Assembly (NCBI GenBank): GCA_003254905.1
Contig: QANU01076963.1
Location: forward strand, 328,827 to 392,826
Length of the DNA stretch: 64,000 nt
Reading direction: 5' to 3'
Origin: Nissolia schottii
Taxonomy: Eukaryota > Streptophyta > Magnoliopsida > Fabales > Fabaceae
This document shows, in pieces, positions 1 through 12,233 of the stretch. How positions within the stretch are numbered: the stretch's first letter is position 1; the number at the start of each line of letters is the position of its first letter. The notes under the pieces are model-generated. The model was not told the origin of the DNA. It searched no databases and saw nothing but the letters and a program-made list of their open reading frames with translations. Position numbers and translations under genes: made by a program.

Positions 1-337
1 CTTAAATTTCCAGTAACGATCGAAAATTAGTACAAAAATCACTAAAAAATAAAATCACATTCTTCAAACAATTCTAATGAGGAATTTAATTTTTACCTAA
101 GGCACTCGTATTTTTTAGGTTTATCAAATTTATTTTACGAATGCATTCCATACCCGTTAAATTCTGACGACGACCGAGAATCGGCGCGATTCTCGCCAAA
201 TTTCTCGGGATTACGAGGCCGTCACTTTGACTAATATTTTTAGAAAAATAATTTTTTTTAGAAATTTTCAATCAAAATAACTGGCTCGTGATTTATTAAT
301 TAGGCGAATTCTTCTTAAGAAAAAACAGGATGTTACA
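1..337 (-). repeat. LTR-like repeat fragment at left edge
   Basis: On the minus strand a stretch beginning TGTAACATCCTG at 337 runs leftward off the window. It lies in the intron after the last visible exon of the Ca2+-ATPase gene. The start resembles the TG end of a plant LTR, and its composition (a GC-rich patch near 165-215 in AT-rich flanks) differs from the neighbouring intron. The family is not identified, and the far end lies outside the window. Confidence 0.35.
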
Positions 338-440
338 CAATGAACCATAACCACTCAATTCCCCATGAGAAGTAGGAATGCATATCCCAAACAAAAAATC
401 GTTAATGTTTTTCAAATTTCTATAAGAGATCTTGGCATAC

Positions 441-3400
441 CTCAGTTCCAGCAATGCCCATTGCAAGTCCAATATCTCCTTCATGAAGTGCCGGAGCATC
501 ATTTGTACCATCACCAGTAACTGAAACAACCTCTTCAAATGTTGTCCTCAAGAGTTTCACCAGGGTATGTTTATCCATGGGTGAAGAGCGAGCCATTACC
601 TGAAATATAGACACAGCAAATGTTGGTCGTAGAAAAATTTCTTCTCAGTAAAGTGTAACGTTGCAGACCATCAAACTTTTACTTTCAAGCTACAAGAATC
701 ACTTAGTATCTTCTAATGAGCCATCACTGGTGTCCATTTGCTATCTGTATGTTAATTTTAATGGTAGTTGGTATACATTAAAGTAGAATGCAGTTTTAAA
801 TTAATATTCTGCAATTTGCAGTACATGTAAAGGAGGAATATGCAGAACAGCAGTTTTGCATAGGCTGCAAAAGGAAAAGCCTTCAAATGAGTATTTCACG
901 AATAGTTTTGGACCTTCTCACTAAAATATTGGCATGTTCATAGCAACCACTAACTGGCTTCCCAAAAACTGATTACATGGCATGGTTATCAGTATGTACC
1001 TGAATTTTTGGAATGATATTATGCAATTCTTCCTCACTCATTTCACGGAACTCAGGGCCTTCAATTGCTATACCATCCGTTAAAATTCCACATTCTCTAG
1101 CTATAGCCTTTGCAGTATTTATGTTGTCTCCAGTAACCATCCTAACAGTAATACCAGCTGACCTACAAATGGCAACAGATTCTCGAACTCCAGGGCGGAC
1201 TGGATCTTTAATACCCACAATCCCTATGCATGTGTAACCCCTAATAGGAATAAGACTTTCAACTGAAAATTCATCAACAATATCCACATAAGCAAGGCAA
1301 AGAGTTCGGAGAGCTTCACCAGCAAATTTTTCAATTGTATCCTTCAAGTGATTGATGGAGTCTTCTTCAAGGGGAACAACCTCACCATTTGAGTTTACAA
1401 CTTTGTCACATGCAGCTAGAATTATTTCAGAGGCACCTTTGCAGTGTGCTCTGAAGCCACCTTCAGGAAGTTGTAGAACCACTCCCATGCGCTTCTTTAG
1501 AGAATTAAATGGTTCAATTTTCACAAGTTTTGATGCTTTTCGCACCTTGAGGAAATCACCTCCAAGTGACAGCCCAAATTCCAGAAGTGCAGTCTCAGTT
1601 GGTGATCCCAGAATCTCAACCTTACCGTCTTTGTTTTTGACAACTTCACCTCCAGTGTTGTTAAATATTGATTGAAGCAATATTGCCATAGCAGACTCAG
1701 GAAGATCAGTTGAGAAATTAGAAGACACCTCAGAACTGTTTACTTCTTTAATCTTGCCACATATGCAAGCTTTTACAACAGTCATATGATTAGTAGTTAG
1801 TGTGCCAGTCTTGTCACTGCAGATAGTTGTGGCAGATCCCATTGTCTCGCAGGCAGCCAAGTTACGGACAAGTGCCTTATCATTCATCATCTTTTTCATG
1901 GCAAAGGCAAGGCTCAGTGTTACGGCTAAAGGTAAACCTTCAGGAACAGCAACGACAACAATAGTAACTGCAATAGCAAAGAATTCCACAATTTCCATAG
2001 CATCATCACCAGACCATGTCCAGTGGGATCCTTCTCGCAGCTTGCGGCTAAATAGTCCTTGGACCAACACAGAGAAAGTCACAACAGCGAAAAAAAGGCC
2101 TATTTTCCCAATAATGGTAGCTACACCATTGAGTTTTACCTGTAAAGGAGTTTCATCATCTCCCCCTTCACTTAGAGTAGCCATTAGTTTACCCCACTGG
2201 GTCCTCATTCCAACAGTAGTCACAAGCATCTTGCACGATCCATCCTGAACTTTGGTTCCAGATAGAAGAAAAGGATTTAGGTCACTGACATTCACTGGTT
2301 CACTCTCTCCAGTCAAACTTGATTCATTTATCAACACAGAGAAACCGGACACAAAAAGCCCATCAGCAGGGACCTGATCTCCAATATTAAGATGGACAAT
2401 ATCACCAGGAAGTAAATCATATATTGAAATCTTCTGTCTACAACCATTTCGCGTGACCTGGACTGCAATTTTTTTCTTCTCTTTATCTAGATCCTTAAAC
2501 TGCAATGATTGTCTGTAATCACTTGTGGCAGTGACAAATACTACGAGCAATATGCTAGCAACAATACCAACTCCATCATGTGCACCCTTGGGCCATCCTT
2601 CCATTATTATGCCCACCACCAAAGAGACAAAGGCACAAACAGCAAGTATCATGAGGGTTGTATCTTGAAGGGCTTCCCATACAAAAACCAAAAATCCCCG
2701 CACAGGGCTTTCCGTGAATTTGTTGATCCCATAAATATCTTTTCTCTTATTCAGAAACTGCTCAGATGTTGATATCCCATCACTAACAGAGGTATTGATT
2801 TTGTTTGCAATGCCTTCAACCCCGCCATGAATTTTCAATTTCTTCACATCACGTCCTTCTACAATTGATCCTATCTCATCAGCGCAGATTTCAAAACCTG
2901 CAGCTTTAACTTCCTCTGGTACAGTGTACTCACTTGACAAGTTTAGACCTGGAGGGAGGGAATATTTTGTTATTATGAAAAACAGAAAACAGTACAACAA
3001 TTTTGAAATGTGTAATTTGATTTTCTTACCATGGATAAAATGAAGAGCAGCTTGCGAAACCAGCACTGCAACTCTGAATTTCTCCTACAATGGCCGGTAG
3101 GGGAATTATGAGATTGTGGAATTACTTTTACAGCGTTTGAATGACCCCTTTACTCTAAGCCAAGTTAAGCTATTAGATTAATACTGTAATAGTGAGAAGA
3201 CAACATATTCCAATCCCTCCATGACTCAATTTATGATTCCAATTCAGAAAAACCATGACTGGGAATTCAAAGTGTTATCAGCGCGCGAACTGAAGTAGGA
3301 TTGCTGAAATATGTAAAAAGTAGCTGGCTAAGGGAAGACATATTTTGATATTAGCAGTTTTCATGTCACTAATATTCCTTACTTAGACGTTCTTCATTCC

Positions 3401-4094
3401 GATTCCAACTGAGCACAATAGCATAGCACAGGTCAATTTCATCGGTCCTTGGTAACTAACATAGTATCTACTAACCACACCATCGGAACTACAAGAGTTC
3501 GATTTTAGTTTCAGGTTGATAGTAACCAGTGGCTTCTTCATTGGCGTTGAATTAGCACGGCGCCAAATCCAATACGACTAGATAAGGATTCATTTATAAT
3601 TACTTGACATTCCATTGACAAGAATCTCTGGTTCAAGACCAGATCATCCAGCTGCGATGCCAAGTGTACCACATCAAAGCATAATCAGAACAGTAGAAAA
3701 ATTAATTTGATTATACCATATTAGTCTTCCAGGTTAATTATAAATAAATGCCGTTGGGTTTTAGAGAGTAAAAAAGCATTCCGATCAGCAGACATAAAAC
3801 GCAATAATAGGTAGGATGTGAACAAGTAGGATTCAAATCGGTGGAGTTATTGCAGTGTTATATTAGGCTTGTCTTGATCTGGCAAGAGAGACAAAAAGGT
3901 ATCGAAAAAGAAGAAACCTGATTGGAGCGTCTGATAGCCTCAGCTTCAAATCGCTTGGAGAGATTGGCAGTGAAGCGAAACCTCCTCTTGCGGTTCTTGA
4001 CAAGCCAACACAGCTTCCTCCATCTCTGAAGCGCTTCTTCCGATGAGTTCTTCGCCTTCACGTCCCCAAAATTCTCGTTCAGGTAACTCTGCAT
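441..4094 (-). CDS. Autoinhibited Ca2+-ATPase (ACA2-like, P2B type), 5' part
   Basis: P-type ATPase that pumps Ca2+ out of the cytosol across the plasma membrane or an endomembrane. Four exons are visible: 3918-4094, 3030-3084, 1000-2948 and 441-599, all with GT/AG borders and matching phases, giving the first 780 of about 1,015 residues; the rest is beyond the left edge. The N-terminus starts [12 protein letters not shown] and carries the basic calmodulin-binding, autoinhibitory stretch ([18 protein letters not shown], about residues 24-41). Then come the actuator motif LTGES, the fourth membrane segment with [11 protein letters not shown], the phosphorylation site [11 protein letters not shown] (Asp near 455) and the hinge motif GDGTNDAPA in the last visible exon. 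The very long third exon encodes most of the pump. One oddity is [10 protein letters not shown] where relatives I recall have HEADIGLAMG. The family is certain; the ACA2-like subgroup is inferred from overall resemblance. Confidence 0.95.
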
Positions 4095-5717
4095 CTTCTC
4101 TTCTCTTGCTCTCCACTCTGCTGCTCACTCAGTGCTAAAAAAACCACAAGAATAAAGCTAAAGTAATTTTTGGAAGTGATTTCGACGGCTAAGATTTAAC
4201 CGTATCGATTACTTTTTAATGTGGAGTGTAAAAGTAAGACGAGCTTTAAGATCCCTTCCAAGAAACAAAAGCTTCAAATCCAGTTTGTAAATTGTAATAG
4301 CGTGAAGCAAGAATCAAGACAGTACAAGAAGAAAAGAATCGTCAACTTCAACATCACTCACTAACCAGCTCTTTGCCTTGATGCTATTCACGCTACAGAG
4401 TCAACTTCAAGAGTGAGCCAGCTAAGAGAGAGTAATACGACGGGATGAAAATTAATGTATAAAATTAAATAAATTAAATTAAAGCCTATTATATTTTTTT
4501 TTAGATAAACCTAAAAGCGTGTTGTTATATTGATAGTGGTAGACACTAGACAGGTACGTTTAGTGTAGGATAAATTATTTAGAAGATCATGGAATATATT
4601 CAATATGTGTTGTATGAATACTTATAACCATCATTATTAACTTTTTTTTAAATATTTTTTTCCTTCTAAATTCAAATAAATGGTTATAGATATTGATAAA
4701 GTATACATTAATGTGTTTCATTAATATTTAAATACTTCTCTTTAGTGCAGCGAGTAAAGTAAAGAGTAAAACATCAAAATCATCGCTAATATTAATCGCA
4801 TTAATTAAATTTATTTTTAAATTAAGAAAAAAATCAAAATTATCTTTAAAATTATTAAAAATAGATTAAATTAATTTTTTAATGTCAATTAAATTAGCCA
4901 TTATTAAATTAATTTATTTTTAATAATTTTAAAAAATACATTTAAATTTTCATCTTTTGAAGCTGAACATTAATAACGTTTTTGATGGACTGGGGTAAAG
5001 TAAGTATTAGAGAGGTGAAAATATCTGGTGTGAGTGTGGGCCAGACCATGCAATAGAAAAAGTAGTTTGGGGGTGACTTGATTGGCTACGCAACGGGATT
5101 CCCGTTTCTTGTGTCTGCACGTTTCAAGGGAGGGAGGGAGCCCATCGCACACGGGGTGAAACAAAGGGAATGCTATAAATCTAGAAAATACTTAAATGCA
5201 AGGGTTCCTACAACGTTTCAATACGTAGAAAATTTTAAGGAAAGTGTCGTTCCATTCATTGGTCAAAATTAATATATTTCAAATGTAACAGTAAACAAAT
5301 AAACACTTTAATGTACACTACACAATTAGGTTTTGTATGATGAAATTAGTAACCATTTAAGTGCAAAAAGACTAGAAATGTTTCAAATTAAGCTAACTGA
5401 ATTAGTGAAAAAAAAAAAACAACTACAATCATAATTGATTTAAAAGTATTACGAAAATTTTAGTGGCAAGAAATTTTATTTAGGTCTTAGGGCCAATGAT
5501 TTATGTTTCATTGTTTTCTTTAGCGTGCCCATAGCTAAAGCTTAAATATGCTTGGTCCAAGGCTGATTATAATTTATTTGGTGGATGGTTTCAGTATAGA
5601 GGCCCATCGTACTGATTTTAGAAAGAAATAAAATGTTTATGAAAACGAATTAATTAAAATAGAATAATTTGTTGATTGTGACGGCTTACCCCTTCCGATT
5701 CCGAATATGTATATAGT
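4095..5717. other. Intergenic, AT-rich; Ca2+-ATPase 5' flank
   Basis: No gene is seen. The first few hundred bases upstream of 4094 are the likely 5' UTR and promoter of the Ca2+-ATPase gene. From about 4440 to 4970 the sequence is very AT-rich, with runs of TTAATTAAATT type. Short open frames here have no recognisable protein character. Confidence 0.6.
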
Positions 5718-6240
5718 TAGGGTGTACATTGACCGATTCAAATCATATTTTTTTAGATAAATTTACCCATTTGACGACCGTAACCTGTCTCGAGTACTAA
5801 CTATCACATTTCAGGATAACTAATCGAGTACTAACTATCTTGGGATTGTCTGGTCTAGAAACAGTAACCGTTACACAATAGTAAGAGTTATAAATAATCA
5901 CATACACATTTATAACTACGGTTCTACATTTCAGTAGCATCATCAAAGCTTCAAAACAGTCTATTTATGTTCTATTACGAGTTGTTACACACACTAAATA
6001 CCTACAAATGACTATCTACATTAACAAGCTATATAAAGCAAAGATACAACATATAAGATGTAAGTTTTGTTCATTTCTACTACCAATATACAATAAACAC
6101 TTACTTGGGTGTCGAAGTATCTTTTGCTGGCACCATTGTCGCCATATTAAAGACTGAAGGCTAGATTCATCACTTCAGCTTCTTGACTTACATTAGGGAC
6201 GGAGTTGCAAGCTATCTCGGTACATACCAAATTGTTGGCA
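5718..6240 (-). repeat. Dispersed LTR-like repeat, copy A
   Basis: Read on the minus strand this region contains CAAAAGATACTTCGACACCC followed by AAGTAAGTG, then AATGAACAAAAC, CTTTATATAG and TAACAACTCGTAAT in fixed order. The same ordered blocks recur at 34370-34870 (closest), 31990-32530 and 51115-51600 on the plus strand. A TATA-like CTTTATATAG just after the conserved core suggests LTR-type ends. No coding parts are attached, so these look like solo or fragmentary LTRs of an unidentified family. Confidence 0.6.
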
Positions 6241-8869
6241 ACAATTTTGATGCTGATGTTCTATGGCCATGAAAATTTACTTTAATCAAATGATAATATT
6301 GATTTCAATTATTACATCATCACTTTAAATACGTATTTGGGCTAATTCTCCAATTGTACTGCCACGAGCAATGACTTCAATGTGAACCATACAGAAAACA
6401 AAAAGTTTTATTGACCTAAAAAAAAGTTACATCTTTTGTCATCGAAAGCAATAGTTTATTGGTAATGCATTCTACTCAATTGAGTGATTCTTCAATTCTA
6501 CTTCTTAGTGTAGTACTTGAACCCAAAGACTATTGAACAAAACAAAAATGAAAATCCAAATGCCCAGCCCAAAAAAGAACGCTGTGCAAAACAAAATAAA
6601 GAATAGCCCAGCATGCATGTACACGAGAAGAAAAGTGCTGAAATGACTCACTGTTTTTTCCCCTCAATATGAAAACTATTATTATACAGATCCACTATGA
6701 TTATGATTATATATGCTGCGAGCAATTTAGTGAAGATCGAGTAGCCCACAACTCTTACCTTATGTAAGATATAAAAACTCTCTGAGATTGTCACGGTTAT
6801 TTAATCTATGCTCTGACGTGATAGGGGTGGTGCTTGCAAATACCATTTCAGACACTCAAATTAGTATGCGAGTGATATGCAATGAGTAGGTGATAGATAA
6901 CATACCAAAGCATAAATGATATTCATGCTTATATACTGTGAGTGGATGGTTTATCTTTCTCTCTATTAGATGTTTTGCAACTATGACCTAGATCATAATG
7001 ATGCTAATGTCTTGCATGCATGCATGCGTTCATGATGTCTCATAAATATTATATACGTTACACATTTTTCATCGGTTATGCATGCAAATGCTGATATTTG
7101 AGTTACTATGTGGCATTTGGGCCTTGAGTTTAATTGGATTGCGTCTCCTACACATGAGGATGGACTAAAGACATCCTAAATCTAGGTGGCTTACTAGCAC
7201 ATCTCGAACATCAAAATAAATGTCAGATTCTTGAATTTGGACTATGATATTAGTCTATTTTTACAAAAGTTTGCGATTATATCTCTTGTTACTAGTACAA
7301 AGGGATCAAAGAAGCCTAGATGCCTAATGAACTCTTATAAAACCTAATTTAAGACAAAGCCGAGATGGATATTTAACGATTGATGCTCCACCACAAAATA
7401 AGCAAATTTTGGTTGTATCCCCTTTTTCTCCCACCCAACTGTCTGGTGGAGAAATTATTAAATGTTTAGCTCAAAGAGATTGTATCCTTACAATTTATAG
7501 AGTAACATTTAAATCAAATGTGTACGCTAATTAATTAAATGTGGATCTTTTCATTATTTAAAGTTAAAATATGATTTATAACTTATTAAAACATAATTCT
7601 CTTTAATATTTTATGAACACTCAATAATTTATTTAAAGAAATCCATGCAAATAAGGTTAACTTAGATCAAATAAACTTGACATAAATGGAAGAAATTTGC
7701 GTTTCTTAATCACCGTTACCCGAGTTTAAATTTGTTGTAGGATGATAATAAAATAAAGTTGTTTAGAAGAACCATCCTTTTGGGTCTGATTGGGGGTGGA
7801 TGGATTAATCTTTGCAAATGAATGGACGGATGCCTTAAAAAAATAAAATAAAATATAAGGCCAACCCAATACCCAATATGTGGTGAGAAGGTAGGGCGCG
7901 TGTTATACACATTTGCGTTATTATTTTTAGAGGAAGATTATTTGAATAAGGAAGCCGAACTTAAAAGTAGAGTAATTAGGAAATTAATAACACAAGTAGA
8001 TATTTTCTCTAAAAAGTAAGAACACGGATATTGTTGGCATTAGGCCGTAGCTGCATGAATTACTGTTCACCCCAATTTCCGTTTGTGTTGAGCTTGCGTG
8101 ACATACATATTGAAAATCAAGGTCCATTTCATGATAAGGATATGTGATTGGGCAAAGTCAAGCCACTATGAATATTGCCAAAAGGTTTTCAAGGAAAAAT
8201 GAACAACACAACCAATGGTTGCAAAAGAATATAGTCCACAAGCCGTCAAGGGAGGGACCCACACAAGGGTGAGACCAAACGACCAACCGCTAATCACTAA
8301 CGGAATATTTCAACGTGTCGTATTAATGTGTGGTTTTGGTTCATTTCCTGGGGGGAAAAGGAAAACCATCATTACGATAAAATAAAAGTAAAAGCAAACC
8401 TGCTTTGCTTTGGACCCCATTTTTCCTATTTGATCACTTCAAACCATCATTCTCTCTCTCTCTCTCTTCTTCCTCTTTATCTACCCACTTCAAAGTTGAA
8501 ACCATCATTTAATTCCTCTGAAACTCCATTATCATTGAATAAGCCTTCACTTCAAAAAGCAACAAAAGATATTAGTCAGCAAACTCCTTGTTTATATTCC
8601 TTATTTTTGAGGAACAAAATTAGATATGACTCATAGAAAAAATACTAGTAAGCAAACTCGACATAATAATTGAATATTTGTGTATTAAACAAAATCAAAC
8701 CTAGGATTAAATGATAAAAAATTATCTTAGTACGAGAGACTAAATATCTGTTTCTACCAAAAAGAGACTAAATATACGTATGTTTAATTTAATTTTTTTG
8801 TATTATGAAATTATTTTTTTAGGTAAATAAAAATTTAAGTTGAGGAAAAAAAAACATCTTGATCCAAGG
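6241..8869. other. Intergenic, nothing recognised
   Basis: AT-rich non-coding DNA. It contains a short ATGC tandem (7014-7026, CATGCATGCATGC) and a CT microsatellite near 8451-8468. No open frame here resembles a known protein. Confidence 0.5.
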
Positions 8870-9235
8870 TAAGACGGGTTTGGGGCCTAGCCAACATTCG
8901 ACCCAGCCACTAGCTAGAGTGTCAAGTAGGCATGACACGTCAAGCCTATCATGGAACAGACAACCTCACATATATACTTCTTCCTTGTGACAAACTAAGG
9001 CATACATTTGCATCAACATTGACTTGAGCGTCATAATATTTTGCGGATACACCCTCACCACTCTACCTGACGTCGAAAGACCAACCCTAGGAGGTTCACA
9101 CCCATTTATGTGGACATTCCTTCCACATGTTTGTGGGTTTGCAAGTAATCCTAACCTAGGTTTAATTGTGTGCGTCGATAACAGAAAAAATAATAATAAA
9201 TAAAAATTACCAATGGATAGCCAGGTCCTGCACTT
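8870..9235 (-). repeat. Possible LTR-like repeat related to the dispersed family
   Basis: Read on the minus strand this carries GGTGTATCCGCAAAATATTA followed by TGACGCTCAAGTCAATGTTG, the same layout (a 'GCAAAAGA..CTCCGACGCCCAAGT'-like core) as the four better copies of the dispersed repeat. It is less AT-rich than its surroundings. Similarity outside the core is weak, so it may belong to a different but analogous element. Confidence 0.35.
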
Positions 9236-10238
9236 AAAAAGCCTAAGTCATAATGAGATAGGAATAGAAGAGCAATCTTTTGTTTGTGTCTCACTTTCAA
9301 TGTAAAGTGAGGTGTTTTTTTTTAACTTTTTTTCATATACATATAATGTAAATCTTGTTAATCTCCACACTCGTGTGGAAGTTAATCTCCTACAACATGA
9401 CGCTGTTAGTTGCAACATCTAAAAGCTCTACATTTTTAACGACAACGAAAAACATATCTGTTTACCCACTTTGCATCATTAATACTTTATTGATTCCTGT
9501 TGTCGACCTGTTTTGAGATATAATAAAAAAAAAATAAAAAAGAATACTTTATTCCTTATGACTCCTATAGCTAGTTTATTGATATGTTTTTAAATCAAAT
9601 AAATAAAGCAAGTGCCATATTTGTGAAGCTATATTTTAAAAGCTAGTTTTATTACCGGATTATATCTCATAACAAATTAAGATGATCATAGTGTTTTAAA
9701 AATATTTAAACAACATTATTACAGTTTTATATCAATTAGTAACTTGTAAATTAGCACCATTTACTCCATCAGTTATCAATGTGATAAGCTTTAAAAGTAT
9801 TTATTTTTTTTATTATAACTGATTTAAAAGTAGTATGACACAAAGGAATAAATCATTAAATAGTGAGACAATTAATGAATTCAAATTAATTCTACCTCAA
9901 AATTGAGAATAAATGGCATACATAATATACAAACAGTTTTTTAGTTTACCCTGTTGATAATAGCAACAATACCAAAATCATAACTCGTAAATAGCAAACT
10001 GCAAAAGCAGTCATCACAAAACCATATAGAAAAACCAAAAGGAAAAAAGCGGAGCCCGTTGATATTTTTCTAAAAAAAAAAAAAAAAANGGCATCATTTT
10101 ATATCACAAATTTACAAAAGCTTCTCCGTTACAAAGATATTTACAGTTTATGCTCTGTGTCTTTGGGGATGGACGCTGCTTCAACTACATATTTGGCTGT
10201 TCCGTTGTGGGAGTACAAAGGTGATGGGAAGGTAGGGT
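9236..10238. other. Intergenic and 3' flank of ARM gene
   Basis: AT-rich, no gene seen. A homopolymer A run at about 10072-10088 ends in a single undetermined base (N at 10089), which marks a weak spot in the assembly just downstream of the ARM-repeat gene's stop codon. Confidence 0.5.
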
Positions 10239-12058
10239 TTATACGGATACTTGTGAGGTACGAGCGGCGTTGCCGGATCTTGGTTGCCGTAGAAGCTCTA
10301 TTAGTGTCTCCGCCTATTCGCATTTACAGCAACAATAAGCAGCTCATAATAATAGCCTCAGTTCCGCCATCATACACGCAAATAAATTTATTAAAATAAG
10401 GGCCTTTATTGTGAGACTCTTATTATTGTACTGATATAATGTGATGAACTATTGCTACATTAATTGATAGTTGTTGTGGTTAATACATTTTAAAATTGTT
10501 ACGATGAAAATTAATATAATTAACACTTAATAAAAATACAATGCTTTTTTTTAAAAAAAAAACAACATACATTATACTAGGTTTGGTTATTATTGTCTAG
10601 ACAGTACATGGGCACAGAGGAAAATGCATAGAAGAACATGCTTCTAAGTTAGCTCAGATGCAGATGTCCATATCGTAGTTAAAATATTGCCAAGCCATGA
10701 TGCAATAATAAGCATAGATGAGGCCATTTTTAGTAATTCTACTAGGAAAAAGAAATTTACTAGAATGTCTTTTGTTTTAACTCAGTTTTTCTTTATTTTT
10801 CTTTTAAAAAAAGTCTCTGAATTTCATCAATGCTATTTTGATTTTTATTTTTTGTGTAAAATTATAATCTCCCCCATTTGCTGTGCGCGGCGGTAGACTC
10901 TGCAAGGGGGACTAGTGAGGTGGCAGTAGAAGTCCTCTGGAAGCTACAAGTAGCCATTGGGACGGAAAACTCAAAAAACAGAGCGCCGCGTCAGCGACCT
11001 AGCTGAGGTGCGACCACACAACGAGAGACACGAATTTAGCAACAGGGTATGCCTGAACTGACTGAGGGACTCACCTTTTGCTTGGCGCGATTCGTGCCGT
11101 TCTGCGACAGAGCAACCAAGGGAGGAATCGCTCCTTCGCGAGCTACCATAGTCCGGTACGCCACGCTGTCCTCGCAAATCTGCAACAGAATAACCACCGC
11201 GATCTCCTTCTGCCTCTGCGACCCAACCTCCACGATCTCCACCAGCACCGGGATCCCGCCTTCCTCCACCAGCGCCGCTCTCGCCTCCGCCACCGACACC
11301 AGCACGCTCATCACGTACGCCGACTTGTCCACCATGTTGGATCCGAAGTCCGCCATCAGCTCCACCAGCGCCTTCATGATCCCCGCCTTCACCGCCCTCA
11401 TCTTGTTCTCCTTCACAGAGCACAGCGAGTACAGCGCTGTCGACGCGTCCTTCTTCGCGCGGAAACCCCCGCTTTCTAGAAGGTTCACCAGCGGCGGGAT
11501 TGCCCCCGACCTCCCGATCGCCACCTTGTTCTCGTCTACCTGAGAGAGGCGGAGGAGAGCGCACGCGGCGTTCTCCTTCGCCGTTGGAGTCCCTGCTTTC
11601 AGTGCTCGAACCAGAGGCTTAATTGCTCCCGATGAAGCAATTGCCTCCTTGTTCTCGTCGCACAGGGACAGATTCAGAATCGCGGTGACGCCGTATTCTT
11701 GTAATTGAAGGTCCTGCGACGATACGAGTGAGATTAATTGCTTGATTGCGCCGGCTTTTGCGATTTTGAGACGGTTTTCAGGCTTGTTCTTGGCGAGCAG
11801 CCTGATCTCCATGGCGGCTTGCTTCTGGTCGTCGACGGAGGAGGAGTGGAGGTCGAGGACGAGCTGGCGGATGAAGTCGTCGGAATTGTCGGAGGCGCAG
11901 GCGACGAGGAGGCGTCGGCTCTGGGAGGAGGCGGTGGGGAACTCGCCAGATCTGTCGCTGTTGCAGTCGCTGAAGGCGGAAGAGGAGTCGTCGTTGATGC
12001 TGAGCTGGCTGAAATTCCGGCCCATGTAGATGTAACTCGCCGGCACGTCCGTTTCCAT
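10239..12058 (-). CDS. ARM-repeat protein (U-box-protein-4-like, no U-box)
   Basis: Armadillo-repeat protein of the plant type often annotated 'U-box domain-containing protein 4', although no U-box is present. Two exons: 11075-12058 and 10239-10313, with GT/AG borders and phase 0, giving 352 residues. The N-terminus (METDVPASYIYMGRNFSQLS) is followed by a Ser-rich segment and then ARM repeats from about residue 70 to the end, with recurring units such as AGAIKQLISLVSS, SGAIKPLVRALKAG, SGAIPPLVNLLESG and EGGIPVLVEIVEVG. The last exon encodes only 24 residues (AETLIELLRQPRSGNAAR..., ending SVSV-like) and completes the final repeat. The start at 12058 is preferred to an in-frame ATG at 12193 because the MGRNFSQL leader is shared by relatives and the longer leader looks like 5' UTR. 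It is likely a scaffold in signalling or protein turnover; no specific role can be read from the sequence. Confidence 0.9.
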
Positions 12059-12151
12059 AACGCTGCCCTGTAAAACGGTTAGAATTGACAGAGACAAGGT
12101 ATGTAGTACTAGTTGTCGTTGGTTCAGTTTAGAGAGAGAAGGGGCGAGGTG

Positions 12152-12233
12152 CCAAATATATGGGCTGACACGTGGGACCGTACCAGTTACCAAATCCCAG
12201 CGGGTGGAGTTGAGGGGGAAGGAGTGGCACGTG
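12152..12233 (-). promoter_or_regulatory. Two G-box/ABRE motifs and TATA-like site of ARM gene
   Basis: Upstream of the ARM-repeat gene, CACGTG occurs at 12169-12174 (context GACACGTGGGA, ABRE-like) and at 12228-12233 (context GGCACGTGCG). A TATA-like ATATATTTGG on the minus strand at about 12152-12161 sits between them and the start codon. The spacing (about 110 and 170 bases before ATG) fits a core promoter with G-box input from bZIP or bHLH factors. Binding itself is inferred. Confidence 0.5.

Noticed and set aside
7014-7026. CATGCATGCATGC as a regulatory RY cluster
   Set aside because: No gene lies nearby for it to control; a short simple repeat is the plainer explanation.
8328-8636. 102-residue plus-strand frame with an Ser/Leu-rich stretch
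   Set aside because: The Ser/Leu run comes from a CT microsatellite; no start context, homology or splice structure is apparent.
10971-11564. 197-residue minus-strand frame rich in Gly/Arg/Glu
   Set aside because: It is the alternative frame of the GC-rich ARM-repeat exon; the ARM frame has clear repeats and the correct splice phase.
11738-12073. Plus-strand frames opposite the ARM exon
   Set aside because: Antisense shadows of a strongly biased coding exon; no protein character or promoter of their own.
12059-12193. Upstream start (MVTGTVPR...) for the ARM protein
   Set aside because: The extra 45 residues overlap a G-box and a TATA-like site, so this is promoter and 5' UTR, not coding.
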